A DNA stretch of 64,000 bases, taken from the NCBI RefSeq assembly GCF_022095675.1, contig NZ_JAHYSG010000020.1, forward strand, positions 1 to 64,000. The letters are read 5' to 3'. Positions 1-8,174 of the stretch are shown here, piece by piece. A program made the translations under genes and the position numbers. A model generated the notes under the pieces. The model saw only the letters and a program-made list of their open reading frames with translations. It searched no databases and was not told the origin of the DNA. This stretch comes from Dactylosporangium sp. AC04546 (GTDB lineage Bacteria > Actinomycetota > Actinomycetes > Mycobacteriales > Micromonosporaceae). Every line of letters starts with the position of its first letter. Positions within the stretch are counted from its first letter, which is position 1.

Positions 1-363
1 GCGGCGGGGTGGCGGGCGGCGCACGAGTTGCTCGGCGGGGCCGAGCCGCCCACCGCGGTCGTCTGCGGCGACGACCGGCTGGCAGCCGGTGTCCTGCGCG
101 CCGCGCACGAGCGCGGGCTGCGGGTGCCGAAGGACCTGTCCGTCGCCGGGTTCGACACCGCGGGCCTGGGCGCGTTCACCCGGCCGGAGCTCACCGTCGT
201 GCGGCACCGGTGGGCCGACCTCGGCCACCGCGCGGCGACGGTGCTGCTGGACCTGCTCGGCGGCGCACCCGGGGTACCGCCGAGGATCGAGCTCCCGGCG
301 GACCTCGTCATCCGCGACTCGACCGGCCCGGTGAAGGGGGTGGTGGCCCGCGTCGGGAGCTGA
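1..363 (+). CDS. LacI-family transcriptional regulator, C-terminal part
   Basis: The reading frame is open from the first base of the window and ends at TGA 361-363, so the gene begins upstream and only about 120 residues are seen. They match the last part of the periplasmic-binding-like effector domain of LacI/GalR regulators: a strand ending AVVCGDDRLAAG, then the segment DLSVAGFDTAGLGAFTRPELTVVRH, typical of the 'vPeDvsVvGfDD...PpLTtVrq' stretch, and a closing ELPADLVIRDST. The helix-turn-helix lies outside the window. It may control the nearby glycosidase genes, but nothing here proves the target. Four bases separate it from the next gene. Confidence 0.9.
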   Translation, partial: AAGWRAAHELLGGAEPPTAVVCGDDRLAAGVLRAAHERGLRVPKDLSVAGFDTAGLGAFTRPELTVVRHRWADLGHRAATVLLDLLGGAPGVPPRIELPADLVIRDSTGPVKGVVARVGS

Positions 364-367
364 TGAG

Positions 368-1306
368 ATGTGGGCTGTGACGGGGGAGGAGTACGCCGAC
401 TTCGCGGTGCGCGAGGCGCGCGGGGTGTCGCCGGTCTACGAGCGGCTGTGCCTGGCGATCGCCCGCGACGCGGAGATCCTGGCGCTGCTGGCGACCGTGC
501 CGGCGCAGAAGCGCCAGCCGAACCTGCTCCTGGGTGTCGTGCGGCTGCTCGGCGGTACCGTCGAGAGTCCCGAGGCATTTCATGACTTCACGGTCGCGAA
601 CTGGCCGGCGGTCGAGGCGGGGCTGCGCGGCCGCGCCACGCAGACCAACGAGGCCGGGCGGTGCGCGCTGCTGCTGCCCGTGCTCGCCGGGCTGCCGCAG
701 CCGCTGGCGCTGCTCGAGGTCGGCTGCGCCGCCGGGCTGGGGCTGTACCCGGACCGGTACGCGTACCGGTACCGTGGCCGCCGCGTCGGCACCGGCGAGC
801 CGGTCCTCGACTGCGACCTCACCGGCGCCGAACCGCCCGCCCGCCGGCCGGAGGTCGCGTGGCGGGCCGGCCTGGACCTCAACCCGCTCGACGTCACCGA
901 CCCCGCCGACCTCGCCTGGCTGGAGGCGCTGATCTGGCCGGAGCACCAGCACCGCCGCGACCGCCTGCGCGCCGCGGCGGCGATCGTGGCCGCGGACCCG
1001 CCGCTGCTCGTCCGCGGCGATCTCGTCGACGACCTGGCGGCCCTGGCCGCGCGGGCCCCGGCCGGCGCGACGCTGGTCGTGTTCCACACGTCGGTGCTGT
1101 ACCAGGTGCCGCCCGCCCGCCGCGCGGCGTTCGCCGGCCTGGTGCGGTCGCTGCCGGGCCACTGGATCTCGGTCGAGGCGCCCGACGTCCTGCCGCTGGG
1201 CGACCTGCCGGCGCCGCCGGACGGCGCGCTGCACAACGTCCTCGCCCTCGACGGCCGCCCGCTGGCCTGGACCCGCGGCCACGGCCAGGGCATGGTGTGG
1301 ATGTAG
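368..1306 (+). CDS. DUF2332 family protein
   Basis: A 312-residue protein of the DUF2332 family, which is common in actinobacteria and has no assigned reaction. It has the family features: an N-terminal segment with YERLCLAIARD, a central glycine-rich LLEVGCAAGLGLY stretch that resembles a methyltransferase SAM-binding loop, and a C-terminal VVFHTSVLYQVPPARR segment. No signal peptide or membrane segment is visible. The start at ATG 368 leaves a 4-base gap after the LacI gene, so the two may be cotranscribed. Function is unknown; a SAM-dependent role is only a guess from the glycine-rich loop. Confidence 0.85.
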   Translation: MWAVTGEEYADFAVREARGVSPVYERLCLAIARDAEILALLATVPAQKRQPNLLLGVVRLLGGTVESPEAFHDFTVANWPAVEAGLRGRATQTNEAGRCALLLPVLAGLPQPLALLEVGCAAGLGLYPDRYAYRYRGRRVGTGEPVLDCDLTGAEPPARRPEVAWRAGLDLNPLDVTDPADLAWLEALIWPEHQHRRDRLRAAAAIVAADPPLLVRGDLVDDLAALAARAPAGATLVVFHTSVLYQVPPARRAAFAGLVRSLPGHWISVEAPDVLPLGDLPAPPDGALHNVLALDGRPLAWTRGHGQGMVWM

Positions 1307-1496
1307 CCGTGCGGACGAGACGGCGGGATGCGACCACCCGTGGACGCTGGCCGAGATCCGCTCCGGCGCGGTCGTGGACGGGCTGCGGTGCTTCGACTTC
1401 CGCGGCTCCGCCGCGCGGCGCTGCGGCGCGTGCGGTGGACCCTCGCACGTGGCTCCTGCCTGACGTGGCGGCGGCGCTCGTCGAGGCCGGGACGCC

Positions 1497-1949
1497 TCAG
1501 CGGGGCTCGAGCACCACGATCGCGGTCGCTGCCGGGCGCAGGGCCGCGTACGCGTCGAGCTTCGCGTCGACCTCGCGCCAGCGTTGCCACAGCTCGGTGC
1601 GCTCGTCTCCCACGGCGGCCCGGGCGCGGACCGGGCGGGGTGCCCGGCCGCTGAGCTGGACGGTGGCGTCCGGCTGGGCCTGGAGGTTGAGCCACCAGAC
1701 CGGCTCGCCGGCGCCCCAGCCGTTCATGGCCAGCATGTGCAGGTTCGGGCCGTCCTCGAGGTAGGCGAGGATCACGCTGCGCGGCTTGCCGCTGCGGCGG
1801 CCGGACGCGGTCAGGCGCAGGGCGCCCCAGCGGCCGGGCCGCGGCCGCCACAGCCCAAGCCGGCCGCCGCTGCACCGGTGGATGGCGCGGTGGATTCGCC
1901 AGGCCGACCGGACGATCCACCGCGCGGGAACGCTTGCCGCCTTCGCCAC
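1497..1949 (-). CDS. F420-type (deazaflavin-dependent) nitroreductase family oxidoreductase
   Basis: A 150-residue protein of the Ddn/DUF385 family of split-barrel enzymes that use coenzyme F420. Typical features are the N-terminal helix with RIHRAIHRCSGGRLG, the strand LRLTASGRRSGKPRSVILAYLED, then the WGAGEPVWWLNLQAQPDATVQL segment characteristic of the family, and a final TAIVVLEPR. Members reduce diverse substrates with F420H2 in the cytoplasm; the substrate here cannot be told. It is a single gene on the minus strand, convergent with the DUF2332 gene. The ATG start at 1949 gives the usual family length. Confidence 0.88.
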   Translation of the reverse strand: MAKAASVPARWIVRSAWRIHRAIHRCSGGRLGLWRPRPGRWGALRLTASGRRSGKPRSVILAYLEDGPNLHMLAMNGWGAGEPVWWLNLQAQPDATVQLSGRAPRPVRARAAVGDERTELWQRWREVDAKLDAYAALRPAATAIVVLEPR

Positions 1950-1995
1950 CCACCCAATGTCGCCGATGGCGGCTGTGGCGACGCTGAGCGGCGCG

Positions 1996-2391
1996 TCAGG
2001 CGCTGAAGTGCCGCCGGCTCGCCGGCAGGGCGAGCAGCCCGGCGCCGGCGGCGACGACCGCGAGGAACACCAGCGACGCCGACTCGCCGAACACGATCAG
2101 CTTCACCAGGCTGAACGCCGTCTGCGCGCCGAGCAGGGCCAGCGCGACCCGCAGCGCACGGCCGCCGCGGCCGAGCCGCAGGGCGGTGCCGACGCAGGCC
2201 AGCGACATCAGCACCGCCCAGGCGGCGACGGCATAGTCCCTGCCCGACATCGGCATGGTGAGGGAGAAGGCGATCGACGCGACGAGCTGGAACGCGCCCA
2301 GCGGGACCAGCAGCAACAGCTGGGCCAGGCGGACCGTGATCGGGACGCGCCGGCGGGTGGTGACGGGCGCGACGGTTTCGGTGATGGTCAT
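1996..2391 (-). CDS. small four-helix membrane protein, function unknown
   Basis: A 131-residue hydrophobic protein. I start it at ATG 2391 because a clear GGAGG ribosome site lies about 6 bases upstream (complement of 2398-2402); an in-frame ATG 38 codons upstream has no such support. Four transmembrane segments are visible, beginning TVRLAQLLLLVPLGAFQLVAS, with positively charged GRGGRAL between the second and third and a short RRHFSA tail. It is transcribed away from the two-component system that begins at 2535, so the 143 bases between may hold promoters for both. I recognise no family. Confidence 0.7.
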   Translation of the reverse strand: MTITETVAPVTTRRRVPITVRLAQLLLLVPLGAFQLVASIAFSLTMPMSGRDYAVAAWAVLMSLACVGTALRLGRGGRALRVALALLGAQTAFSLVKLIVFGESASLVFLAVVAAGAGLLALPASRRHFSA

Positions 2392-2534
2392 CGGGTACCT
2401 CCGGGAAGACGTGATGTTCGACGCCGACGATCGTGCGGTGCGCGGCCGGTCGGGCGCGTCGACCCGAGGGCGGAAACCACGGCTCAGCCCTGGGGCTGAC
2501 GACAACCGGGCCCGCCCCGCCCTACCGTGACGAC

Positions 2535-3671
2535 GTGCCCACCGCCGTCTCCCGGCGGCCGCGGTCCGCGACGGTGGACCGGGTCGCCGCCGCCGTCCTC
2601 GTCGTCGTCGCGCTCGCGCAGGTGCTCGTGTTCCTGCCGATCGCCCCGCCGCTCATCGGCGCGCTGGTCGCCGTGTGCGCCACCGCGCCGATCGCCTGGC
2701 GCCGCAGCCAGCCCGTGGCGGCCGCGCTGGTCGGCTCGGCCGTGTGGCTGGTGCCGACCGACGGCTTCGTCCTCGTCGGCTACATCGCGGCGTTCCTGCT
2801 GTTCTCCGCGGTCACCGCCGAGGTGCCGGACCCGCAGCTGGCCGCCGCGATCGTGCTCATCGGCACGGTGTTCTCCATCATCGGCACCGCGGAGCAGCCC
2901 GCCCACGCCGGCGACTTCGTCGGCGCGGTGGTGGGCGTGCTGGCGCCGGCCGCGGTCGGCGTCGTCGTGCGCCGGCAGCGGCGCCGGCAACGGCGGCTGG
3001 AGGAGCTCGCGGCGCATCTGGAGCGCGAGCGGGACCGCCGGGAGCGGGCCGCGGTGGCCGACGAGCGGGTCCGCATCGCCCGCGAGCTGCACGACCTCGT
3101 CGCCCACGCGATCAGCGTCATCGCCCTGCAGGCCGACGCCGGCGAGGCCGCCCTCGAGCGCGATCCGGACCTCGCCCGCCGGCCCCTCGCCACGATCCGG
3201 GACAGCGCCGGGCAGGCGCTCACCGAGATGCGCCGGCTGCTCGGCGTGCTGCGCGCCGACGAGGCCGACGCCGGCCTCGAGCCGCTGCCGGGGCTGGTCC
3301 GCCTGCCCGCGCTGCTGGACCGGGCCCGCGACGGCGGTCAGGCGGTCGAGCTGGCGGTGGACGGCACACCGGTGGCGCTGCCGCCGAGTCTTGACCTGTC
3401 GGCCTATCGCATCGTGCAGGAGGCGCTGACCAACGCGGTCAAGCACGCGCCCGGCGCGCCGGTGACGGTGGGGCTGCGGTGGTGTCCCGATGCGCTGGAG
3501 ATCGACGTGTGCGACCGCGGGCCGGGTGCCCACGGTGTGCCCTCGCCGGACGCGCACGGCCTCGTCGGGATGCGTGAGCGGGTGCGGATCCACGGCGGCG
3601 AGCTGCGGGCCGGCAACGAGGCCGCCGGAGGATTCGCGGTCCGGGCCCGGCTGCCGATCGGGGCCGCATGA
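2535..3671 (+). CDS. NarL-type sensor histidine kinase (HisKA_3)
   Basis: A 378-residue membrane sensor kinase. The N-terminal 145 residues hold four to five transmembrane segments with no large outside domain, followed by a charged coiled coil (about 146-175) and the HisKA_3 dimerisation motif RIARELHDLVAHAISV, with phospho-accepting His186. The C-terminal HATPase_c domain has an N box (VQEALTNAVKHAPG), a G1 box (CDRGPG) and HGLVGMRERV. I chose GTG 2535 because the family's N-terminal arginines follow it; upstream in-frame codons give a non-hydrophobic, unlikely leader. It overlaps the response regulator by four bases (ATGA), so the pair is one operon. The signal is unknown. Confidence 0.92.
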   Translation: MPTAVSRRPRSATVDRVAAAVLVVVALAQVLVFLPIAPPLIGALVAVCATAPIAWRRSQPVAAALVGSAVWLVPTDGFVLVGYIAAFLLFSAVTAEVPDPQLAAAIVLIGTVFSIIGTAEQPAHAGDFVGAVVGVLAPAAVGVVVRRQRRRQRRLEELAAHLERERDRRERAAVADERVRIARELHDLVAHAISVIALQADAGEAALERDPDLARRPLATIRDSAGQALTEMRRLLGVLRADEADAGLEPLPGLVRLPALLDRARDGGQAVELAVDGTPVALPPSLDLSAYRIVQEALTNAVKHAPGAPVTVGLRWCPDALEIDVCDRGPGAHGVPSPDAHGLVGMRERVRIHGGELRAGNEAAGGFAVRARLPIGAA

Positions 3672-4330
3672 CCACCGTGCTCGTCGCGGACGACCAGGAC
3701 GTCGTCCGCTCGGGGCTGCGGCTCATCCTCGAGGTCGCGGGCCTCGACGTCGTCGCCGAGGCCGAGGACGGGGCGCAGGCCGTGGCCGTCGCGGAGCGGC
3801 TGCGTCCGGACGTCGCGCTCATGGACGTGCGCATGCCCGGCACCGACGGCATCGCGGCGACCCGGCGGATCGTAGGGGCCGGCCTCGACACGCGGGTGCT
3901 CATCCTCACCACGTTCGACCTCGACGAGCACGTCTTCGCCGCGCTGCGGGCCGGCGCCAGCGGGTTCCTGCTCAAGGACGTCGGCCGCCACCAGCTGGTC
4001 GAGGCCGTGCGCACGGTGGCGGCCGGCGAGGCCCTGTTCGCCCCGTCGGTGCTGCGCCGCCTGGTCGACCACTACGTCGCCCGCCCGGCCCTCCCGGCGG
4101 CGTCGGCCGGCTTGCCGGGCCTCACCGCCCGCGAGCGCGAGATCCTCGGGCTCATCGGCCGCGGCCGGTCCAACACCGACATCGCGGCCGAGCTGGTGAT
4201 CTCGATGGCGACAGTGAAGACCCACGTGCGCCACCTGCTGCAGAAGCTCGCGTTACGCGACCGCGCGCAGGCCGTCGTCCTGGCCTACGAGTCGGGCCTG
4301 GTCGTCCCCGGTTCCCCGCCGCCGCCGTAG
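3668..4330 (+). CDS. NarL/FixJ-family response regulator
   Basis: A 220-residue cytoplasmic response regulator and partner of the kinase immediately upstream. The receiver domain has the acidic pair DDQ at 8-10, phospho-acceptor Asp53 in ALMDVRMPG, the conserved Thr in LILTTFD and Lys in FLLKDVG. The C-terminal LuxR-type helix-turn-helix (about 148-210) shows GLTAREREILGLIGRG and TVKTHVRHLLQKL. The start ATG lies in the kinase stop (ATGA). No target site is evident nearby; the divergent small membrane protein at 1996-2391 is one possible target, which is inference only. Confidence 0.95.
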   Translation: MTTVLVADDQDVVRSGLRLILEVAGLDVVAEAEDGAQAVAVAERLRPDVALMDVRMPGTDGIAATRRIVGAGLDTRVLILTTFDLDEHVFAALRAGASGFLLKDVGRHQLVEAVRTVAAGEALFAPSVLRRLVDHYVARPALPAASAGLPGLTAREREILGLIGRGRSNTDIAAELVISMATVKTHVRHLLQKLALRDRAQAVVLAYESGLVVPGSPPPP

Positions 4331-4382
4331 GCGCCCATCCCGGTCCCGGTCGGGATCGCTCCCAGTTTCTGTGAAGCGGATA

Positions 4383-4418
4383 AGTCAACTTGACTGCGAC
4401 CAGGCGGGCTCGTAACGT
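4383..4418 (+). promoter_or_regulatory. Promoter with overlapping palindromic operator before the GH5 pair
   Basis: A sigma-70-like promoter can be read directly: -35 TTGACT at 4390-4395, a 17-base spacer, and -10 TAACGT at 4413-4418. The -35 box is the right arm of a perfect 13-base palindrome, AGTCAA-C-TTGACT (4383-4395). A repressor bound there would block polymerase. It lies about 110 bases before the first GH5 start. The 198-base gap 4331-4528 holds little else except a weak 6-bp hairpin just after the response regulator (4337-4356). Confidence 0.65.
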
Positions 4419-4528
4419 GACCGCTACTTAATCGCTTGAGTTGATCGCGATCGTTCCGCTGTCCCGTGGGCGCCGACGGGACGGCGGGCCACACCCCGCC
4501 CGCTCGATCAGGAAAGCGAAGGACACCG

Positions 4529-6145
4529 ATGGGCAAGACACCCCGCCGATGGTTTGCCGTGCTCGTGGCCGTGCTCGCGGCCGCGGCCGGGGCGGTCGTC
4601 GTGCTGGCCGGGCCGCAACCGGCCGGCGCCGCGACCGCCTTCGTGCAGCGCTGCGGCATCCGCTTCTGCCTCAACGGCAAGCCGTTCTACTTCGCCGGCA
4701 CCAACACCTACGACGTGTTCACGTACGGGTCCGGCTCGGGCGACACCGAGACGCAGTACATGGACAAGGCCAAGATCGACGCGCATCTGGCGAACCTCGC
4801 CGCCGACAACGTCACCGTGCTGCGGCTGTGGATGTTCAGCCACGAGAGCTGGCACGGCTTCGAGACCGCGAAGGGGATCTACAACGAGCAGCAGTTCGCG
4901 CAGTTCGACTACATCATCGAGTCGGCGCGGGCGCACAACATCCGGCTGATCCCGGTCTTCGAGAACTACTGGGAGGCCTACGGCGGGATCGACACACGGC
5001 TGCAGTGGGAGGGACTGTCCGGCGGGCAGCCGGCCCGCGGGCAGTTCTTCAACAAGCAGAAGTGCCCGGGATGCTTCACCTCGTACAAGAACTACGTCTC
5101 GTACGCGCTGAACCGCACCAACCACTACAGCGGCGTCATGTACAAGGACGACCCCACGATCATGGCGTGGGAGCTCATGAACGAGCCGCGCTACGAGAAC
5201 CAGACGCCCAACGAGAACACCTCCGGCACCACCCTGCGGGCCTGGGTCGACGAGATGGGCGCGTTCGTCAAGGGCATCGACCCCAACCACCTGCTCGGCA
5301 CGGGGCTCGAAGGGCACGAGTCGCGGTACGGCTTCGGCGGTGACGAGGGCAACCCGTTCGTTCTCATCCACCAGTCGCCGTACGTCGACTTCACCTCCGC
5401 CCACCCGTACCCCACCGAGGCGTGGGCCAACCTGAGCATCGAGCAGACCAAGACGCTGATCCGCGCCTGGATCAACGACTCGCACAACGTCGTCGGCAAG
5501 CCGTTCTTCATGGGCGAGTTCAACGTCCACAACGTCGACCGCTCCGCGTGGTTCGCGGCGTTGTTCGCCGACTTCGAGGCGGCGGGCGGCGACGGCAGCG
5601 CCTTCTGGTGGTACGCGGCGACCAATGTGGACGGCAAGTTCGGCGTCATGAAGGGCGCGCCGGAGCTGGCCGCGTTCCGGGCGCACTCGACGAACATGAT
5701 CGCCAAGAGCGGCGGCGTGCTCCCGAGCGTCTCGGTAACGGCGAGCCCGTCCGGGAGTACGAGCGCGAGCCCGTCCGTGTCGGCGAGCCCGTCGAAGAGC
5801 CCCAGCCCGTCGACGCCGGCGGGTGCGTGCACGGTGCGCTACCGGCTCTCGGACTGGGGCAGCAGCTTCAACGGTGACGTGACCATCACCAACACCAGCT
5901 CCACGGCGATCAACGGGTGGGCGCTGCGGTGGAGCTTCCCGGGCAACCAGGTCATCACCAACATGTGGAACGCCGTTCCCACACAGAGCGGCAAGCAGGT
6001 CACCGCGACCAACCCGCCCACCTACAACACCTCCATCCCGGCGGGTGGCAGCCTCAACTTCGGCTTCAGCGCCACCTCGGTCGCCGGTACCAACGGCGTG
6101 CCGGCGTCCTTCACCCTCAACGGCACCGCGTGCGCCGCGGTATGA
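4529..6145 (+). CDS. Secreted GH5 beta-mannanase-like enzyme with CBM2
   Basis: A 538-residue exported glycoside hydrolase. A signal peptide (1-35, ending PAGAA) precedes a GH5 TIM barrel at about 37-392. The acid/base is Glu219 in WELMNEPR and the nucleophile Glu330 in FFMGEFNVH, the pattern of endo-beta-1,4-mannanases. A Ser/Pro/Thr linker (about 402-430) leads to a family-2 carbohydrate-binding module (433-538) with the flanking Cys pair (ACTVRY...GTACAAV). ATG 4529 is chosen for its AAGGA ribosome site at 4518-4522. It is followed after 11 bases by a second GH5 gene. Cellulase or another GH5 activity is possible; mannanase is the best reading. Confidence 0.88.
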   Translation: MGKTPRRWFAVLVAVLAAAAGAVVVLAGPQPAGAATAFVQRCGIRFCLNGKPFYFAGTNTYDVFTYGSGSGDTETQYMDKAKIDAHLANLAADNVTVLRLWMFSHESWHGFETAKGIYNEQQFAQFDYIIESARAHNIRLIPVFENYWEAYGGIDTRLQWEGLSGGQPARGQFFNKQKCPGCFTSYKNYVSYALNRTNHYSGVMYKDDPTIMAWELMNEPRYENQTPNENTSGTTLRAWVDEMGAFVKGIDPNHLLGTGLEGHESRYGFGGDEGNPFVLIHQSPYVDFTSAHPYPTEAWANLSIEQTKTLIRAWINDSHNVVGKPFFMGEFNVHNVDRSAWFAALFADFEAAGGDGSAFWWYAATNVDGKFGVMKGAPELAAFRAHSTNMIAKSGGVLPSVSVTASPSGSTSASPSVSASPSKSPSPSTPAGACTVRYRLSDWGSSFNGDVTITNTSSTAINGWALRWSFPGNQVITNMWNAVPTQSGKQVTATNPPTYNTSIPAGGSLNFGFSATSVAGTNGVPASFTLNGTACAAV

Positions 6146-6156
6146 GGAGACGACCG

Positions 6157-8124
6157 ATGATCAGCAGGTTGATCGCCGCGCTGGCCGGGCTGACGATCGT
6201 CGCGAGCGCAGGCGCGGCCTCCGCCGGGGTGCGCCACGACGGCTTCGTCACCCGACAGGGCGCAGACCTGACCCTCGACGGCCGGGCGTTCCGGTTCGCC
6301 GGATCGAACAACTACTATCTCATGTACCGCTCGGCGGCCATGGTCGACGACGTGTTCGCCGACGCCGCCGGGGCGGGGTTCACCGTGCTGCGGACGTGGG
6401 GATTCCTGGACATCGGCAACCAGGACGACTCGAACTCGGTGCACCACAAGGAGAACGGCGTCTACTTCCAGTACTGGGACGGCACCCGGCCGGCCTACAA
6501 CGACGGCGCCGACGGCCTGCAGCACCTCGACTACGTGCTCAAGTCGGCCCGTGACCACGGCATCCGGCTGGTCGTGCCGCTGACCAACAACTGGAGCGCG
6601 TTCGGCGGCATGGACCAGTACGTCCGCTGGCGCGGCGGCGCCCACCACGACGAGTTCTACACCGACCCGGTCATCCGCGGCTGGTACCAGGACTGGATCG
6701 CCCACGTGCTCAACCGCACCAACAGCCTGACCGGCGTCAAGTACAAGGACGACCCGACGGTCATGGCGTGGGAGCTGGCCAACGAGCCGCGCTGCGGCGG
6801 CTCCGGCGCGTACCCGCGCTCGTCGTCGTGCACCGACGCCACCGTCACCGGCTGGGCCGACGAGATGAGCCGGTACATCCGGGGCGTCGACCGCCGGCAC
6901 CTCGTCAGCGCCGGCGACGAGGGCTTCCTGTGCACCGACCGGTCCGGCGGCGACTGGACGCTCAACTGCGCCGACGGGGTGAACTCGGCCGCCCTCGCCG
7001 CGCTGCCGGCGATCGATCTGGCGTCGTTCCACCTCTATCCGGACCACTGGGGCAAGGACGCCGCCTGGGGCACCCGCTGGATCGAGACGCACGTGGACCT
7101 CGCGCGGCGGCTGCGCAAGCCGGTGATGCTGGGCGAGTTCGGGCTGCTGGACAAGGCGACCCGCAACGTCGTGTACAAGGAGTGGACGGACGCCGCGGTA
7201 CGGGCCCGCATCGACGGGTTCCTCTACTGGATCCTCTCCGGCGTCCAGGACGACGGCACCGACTACCCCGACTACGACGGCTTCACGGTGTACTGCCCGA
7301 GCCCCGTGTGCACCACGGTCGGCAACGCGGGCGACGAACTGCGGCACGGGCAGCGCTCGCGTCCCCCGGTCGCCGACCACGACGCGGCGCAGACGCTGCG
7401 GGACGAGCCGGTGACGCTCAGCCCGGCCGCGAACGACGTCGCGTACCGCACGAGGGTCAACCCGGCGACGATCGACCTCGATCCCGCCGCGGCGGGGCGG
7501 CAGACGAGCGCCGCTGTCGCCGGTGGCACGTTCACGCTCGGCGCCGCCGGGGTCGTGACGTTCACGCCGGCCGCGGGCTTCGTCGGCCGCGCGACCGGCC
7601 GGTACACCGTGCGGGATGAGGCGGGCCGGACGTCGAACGTCGCCGAGCTGCGGGTGACGGTGAAGAACCGCCCGGGCGACCCGCTGACGCTCGCGTCGTT
7701 CGAGACCGGCATCGACGGCTGGGCGCCGGCGAGCTGGCAGTCCGGCGCGGGCACGGTCGCCCGGACCGCGGACTTCCATCCGCAGGGCGGCTTCGGCCTG
7801 CGGGTGACCACGGCGGACGGCGGCTGGTTCGGCACGGCCGGCCTGCCGGAGCCGGTGGACCTGTCCGGGCGGTCGGCGCTGCGGTACGAGGTGCGCACCG
7901 GTGGCACCGGCACGTCGTACAGCATCGCCGTGCAGACCGGCGACGCGTACACCTGGTGCCAGTCGACGTGGGGCTATGTCAACGCGGGCACGACCATGAC
8001 GGTCGACGTCGACCTGGCGACCGCGATGTCCTGCGACGCCGCGGCACTGGCCGACGTGCGGGCCGTGTACCTCTGGTTCGACGGCAACGGCGTCCACGAC
8101 GTGGACTACGTGCGGGCCGAGTAG
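6157..8124 (+). CDS. Secreted GH5 mannanase-like enzyme with C-terminal accessory domains
   Basis: A 655-residue exported enzyme. A signal peptide (1-23, ending ASA) is followed by a GH5 barrel to about residue 400, with acid/base Glu210 in WELANEPR and nucleophile Glu327 in VMLGEFGLLD. After it come an immunoglobulin/cadherin-like domain (about 402-495, starting PPVADHDAAQ) and a beta-sandwich (about 500-655) resembling mannan-binding or CIA30-like galactose-binding modules. GAGGAG at 6144-6149 is a good ribosome site for ATG 6157. It forms an operon with the preceding GH5 and ends just before a strong terminator hairpin. The catalytic cores of the two enzymes share motifs but differ clearly, so they probably cut different mannan regions. 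Confidence 0.88.
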   Translation: MISRLIAALAGLTIVASAGAASAGVRHDGFVTRQGADLTLDGRAFRFAGSNNYYLMYRSAAMVDDVFADAAGAGFTVLRTWGFLDIGNQDDSNSVHHKENGVYFQYWDGTRPAYNDGADGLQHLDYVLKSARDHGIRLVVPLTNNWSAFGGMDQYVRWRGGAHHDEFYTDPVIRGWYQDWIAHVLNRTNSLTGVKYKDDPTVMAWELANEPRCGGSGAYPRSSSCTDATVTGWADEMSRYIRGVDRRHLVSAGDEGFLCTDRSGGDWTLNCADGVNSAALAALPAIDLASFHLYPDHWGKDAAWGTRWIETHVDLARRLRKPVMLGEFGLLDKATRNVVYKEWTDAAVRARIDGFLYWILSGVQDDGTDYPDYDGFTVYCPSPVCTTVGNAGDELRHGQRSRPPVADHDAAQTLRDEPVTLSPAANDVAYRTRVNPATIDLDPAAAGRQTSAAVAGGTFTLGAAGVVTFTPAAGFVGRATGRYTVRDEAGRTSNVAELRVTVKNRPGDPLTLASFETGIDGWAPASWQSGAGTVARTADFHPQGGFGLRVTTADGGWFGTAGLPEPVDLSGRSALRYEVRTGGTGTSYSIAVQTGDAYTWCQSTWGYVNAGTTMTVDVDLATAMSCDAAALADVRAVYLWFDGNGVHDVDYVRAE

Positions 8125-8128
8125 CACG

Positions 8129-8166
8129 CCGGCGGGCCGGCGCAGGACGCTGCGCCGGCCCGCCGG
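8129..8166. terminator. Bidirectional hairpin between convergent glycosidase operons
   Basis: A perfect 16-bp stem (8129-8144 paired with 8151-8166) with a 6-base loop GGACGC lies between the stop codons of the plus-strand GH5 pair and the minus-strand GH95-like gene. It has no long T run, as is usual for actinobacterial terminators, and could stop transcription from both sides. Confidence 0.85.
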
Positions 8167-8174
8167 GCTCCCGG

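Noticed and set aside
1308..1463. A short plus-strand frame with Cys-x2-Cys spacing (CFDFRGSAARRCGACGG)
   Set aside because: It looks like a zinc ribbon, but the only in-frame start is late (GTG 1374), there is no ribosome site and the product would be under 30 residues.
5739..5820. Low-complexity repeat in the first GH5 gene
   Set aside because: It encodes the Ser/Pro/Thr linker between the catalytic domain and CBM2, which is ordinary for such enzymes.
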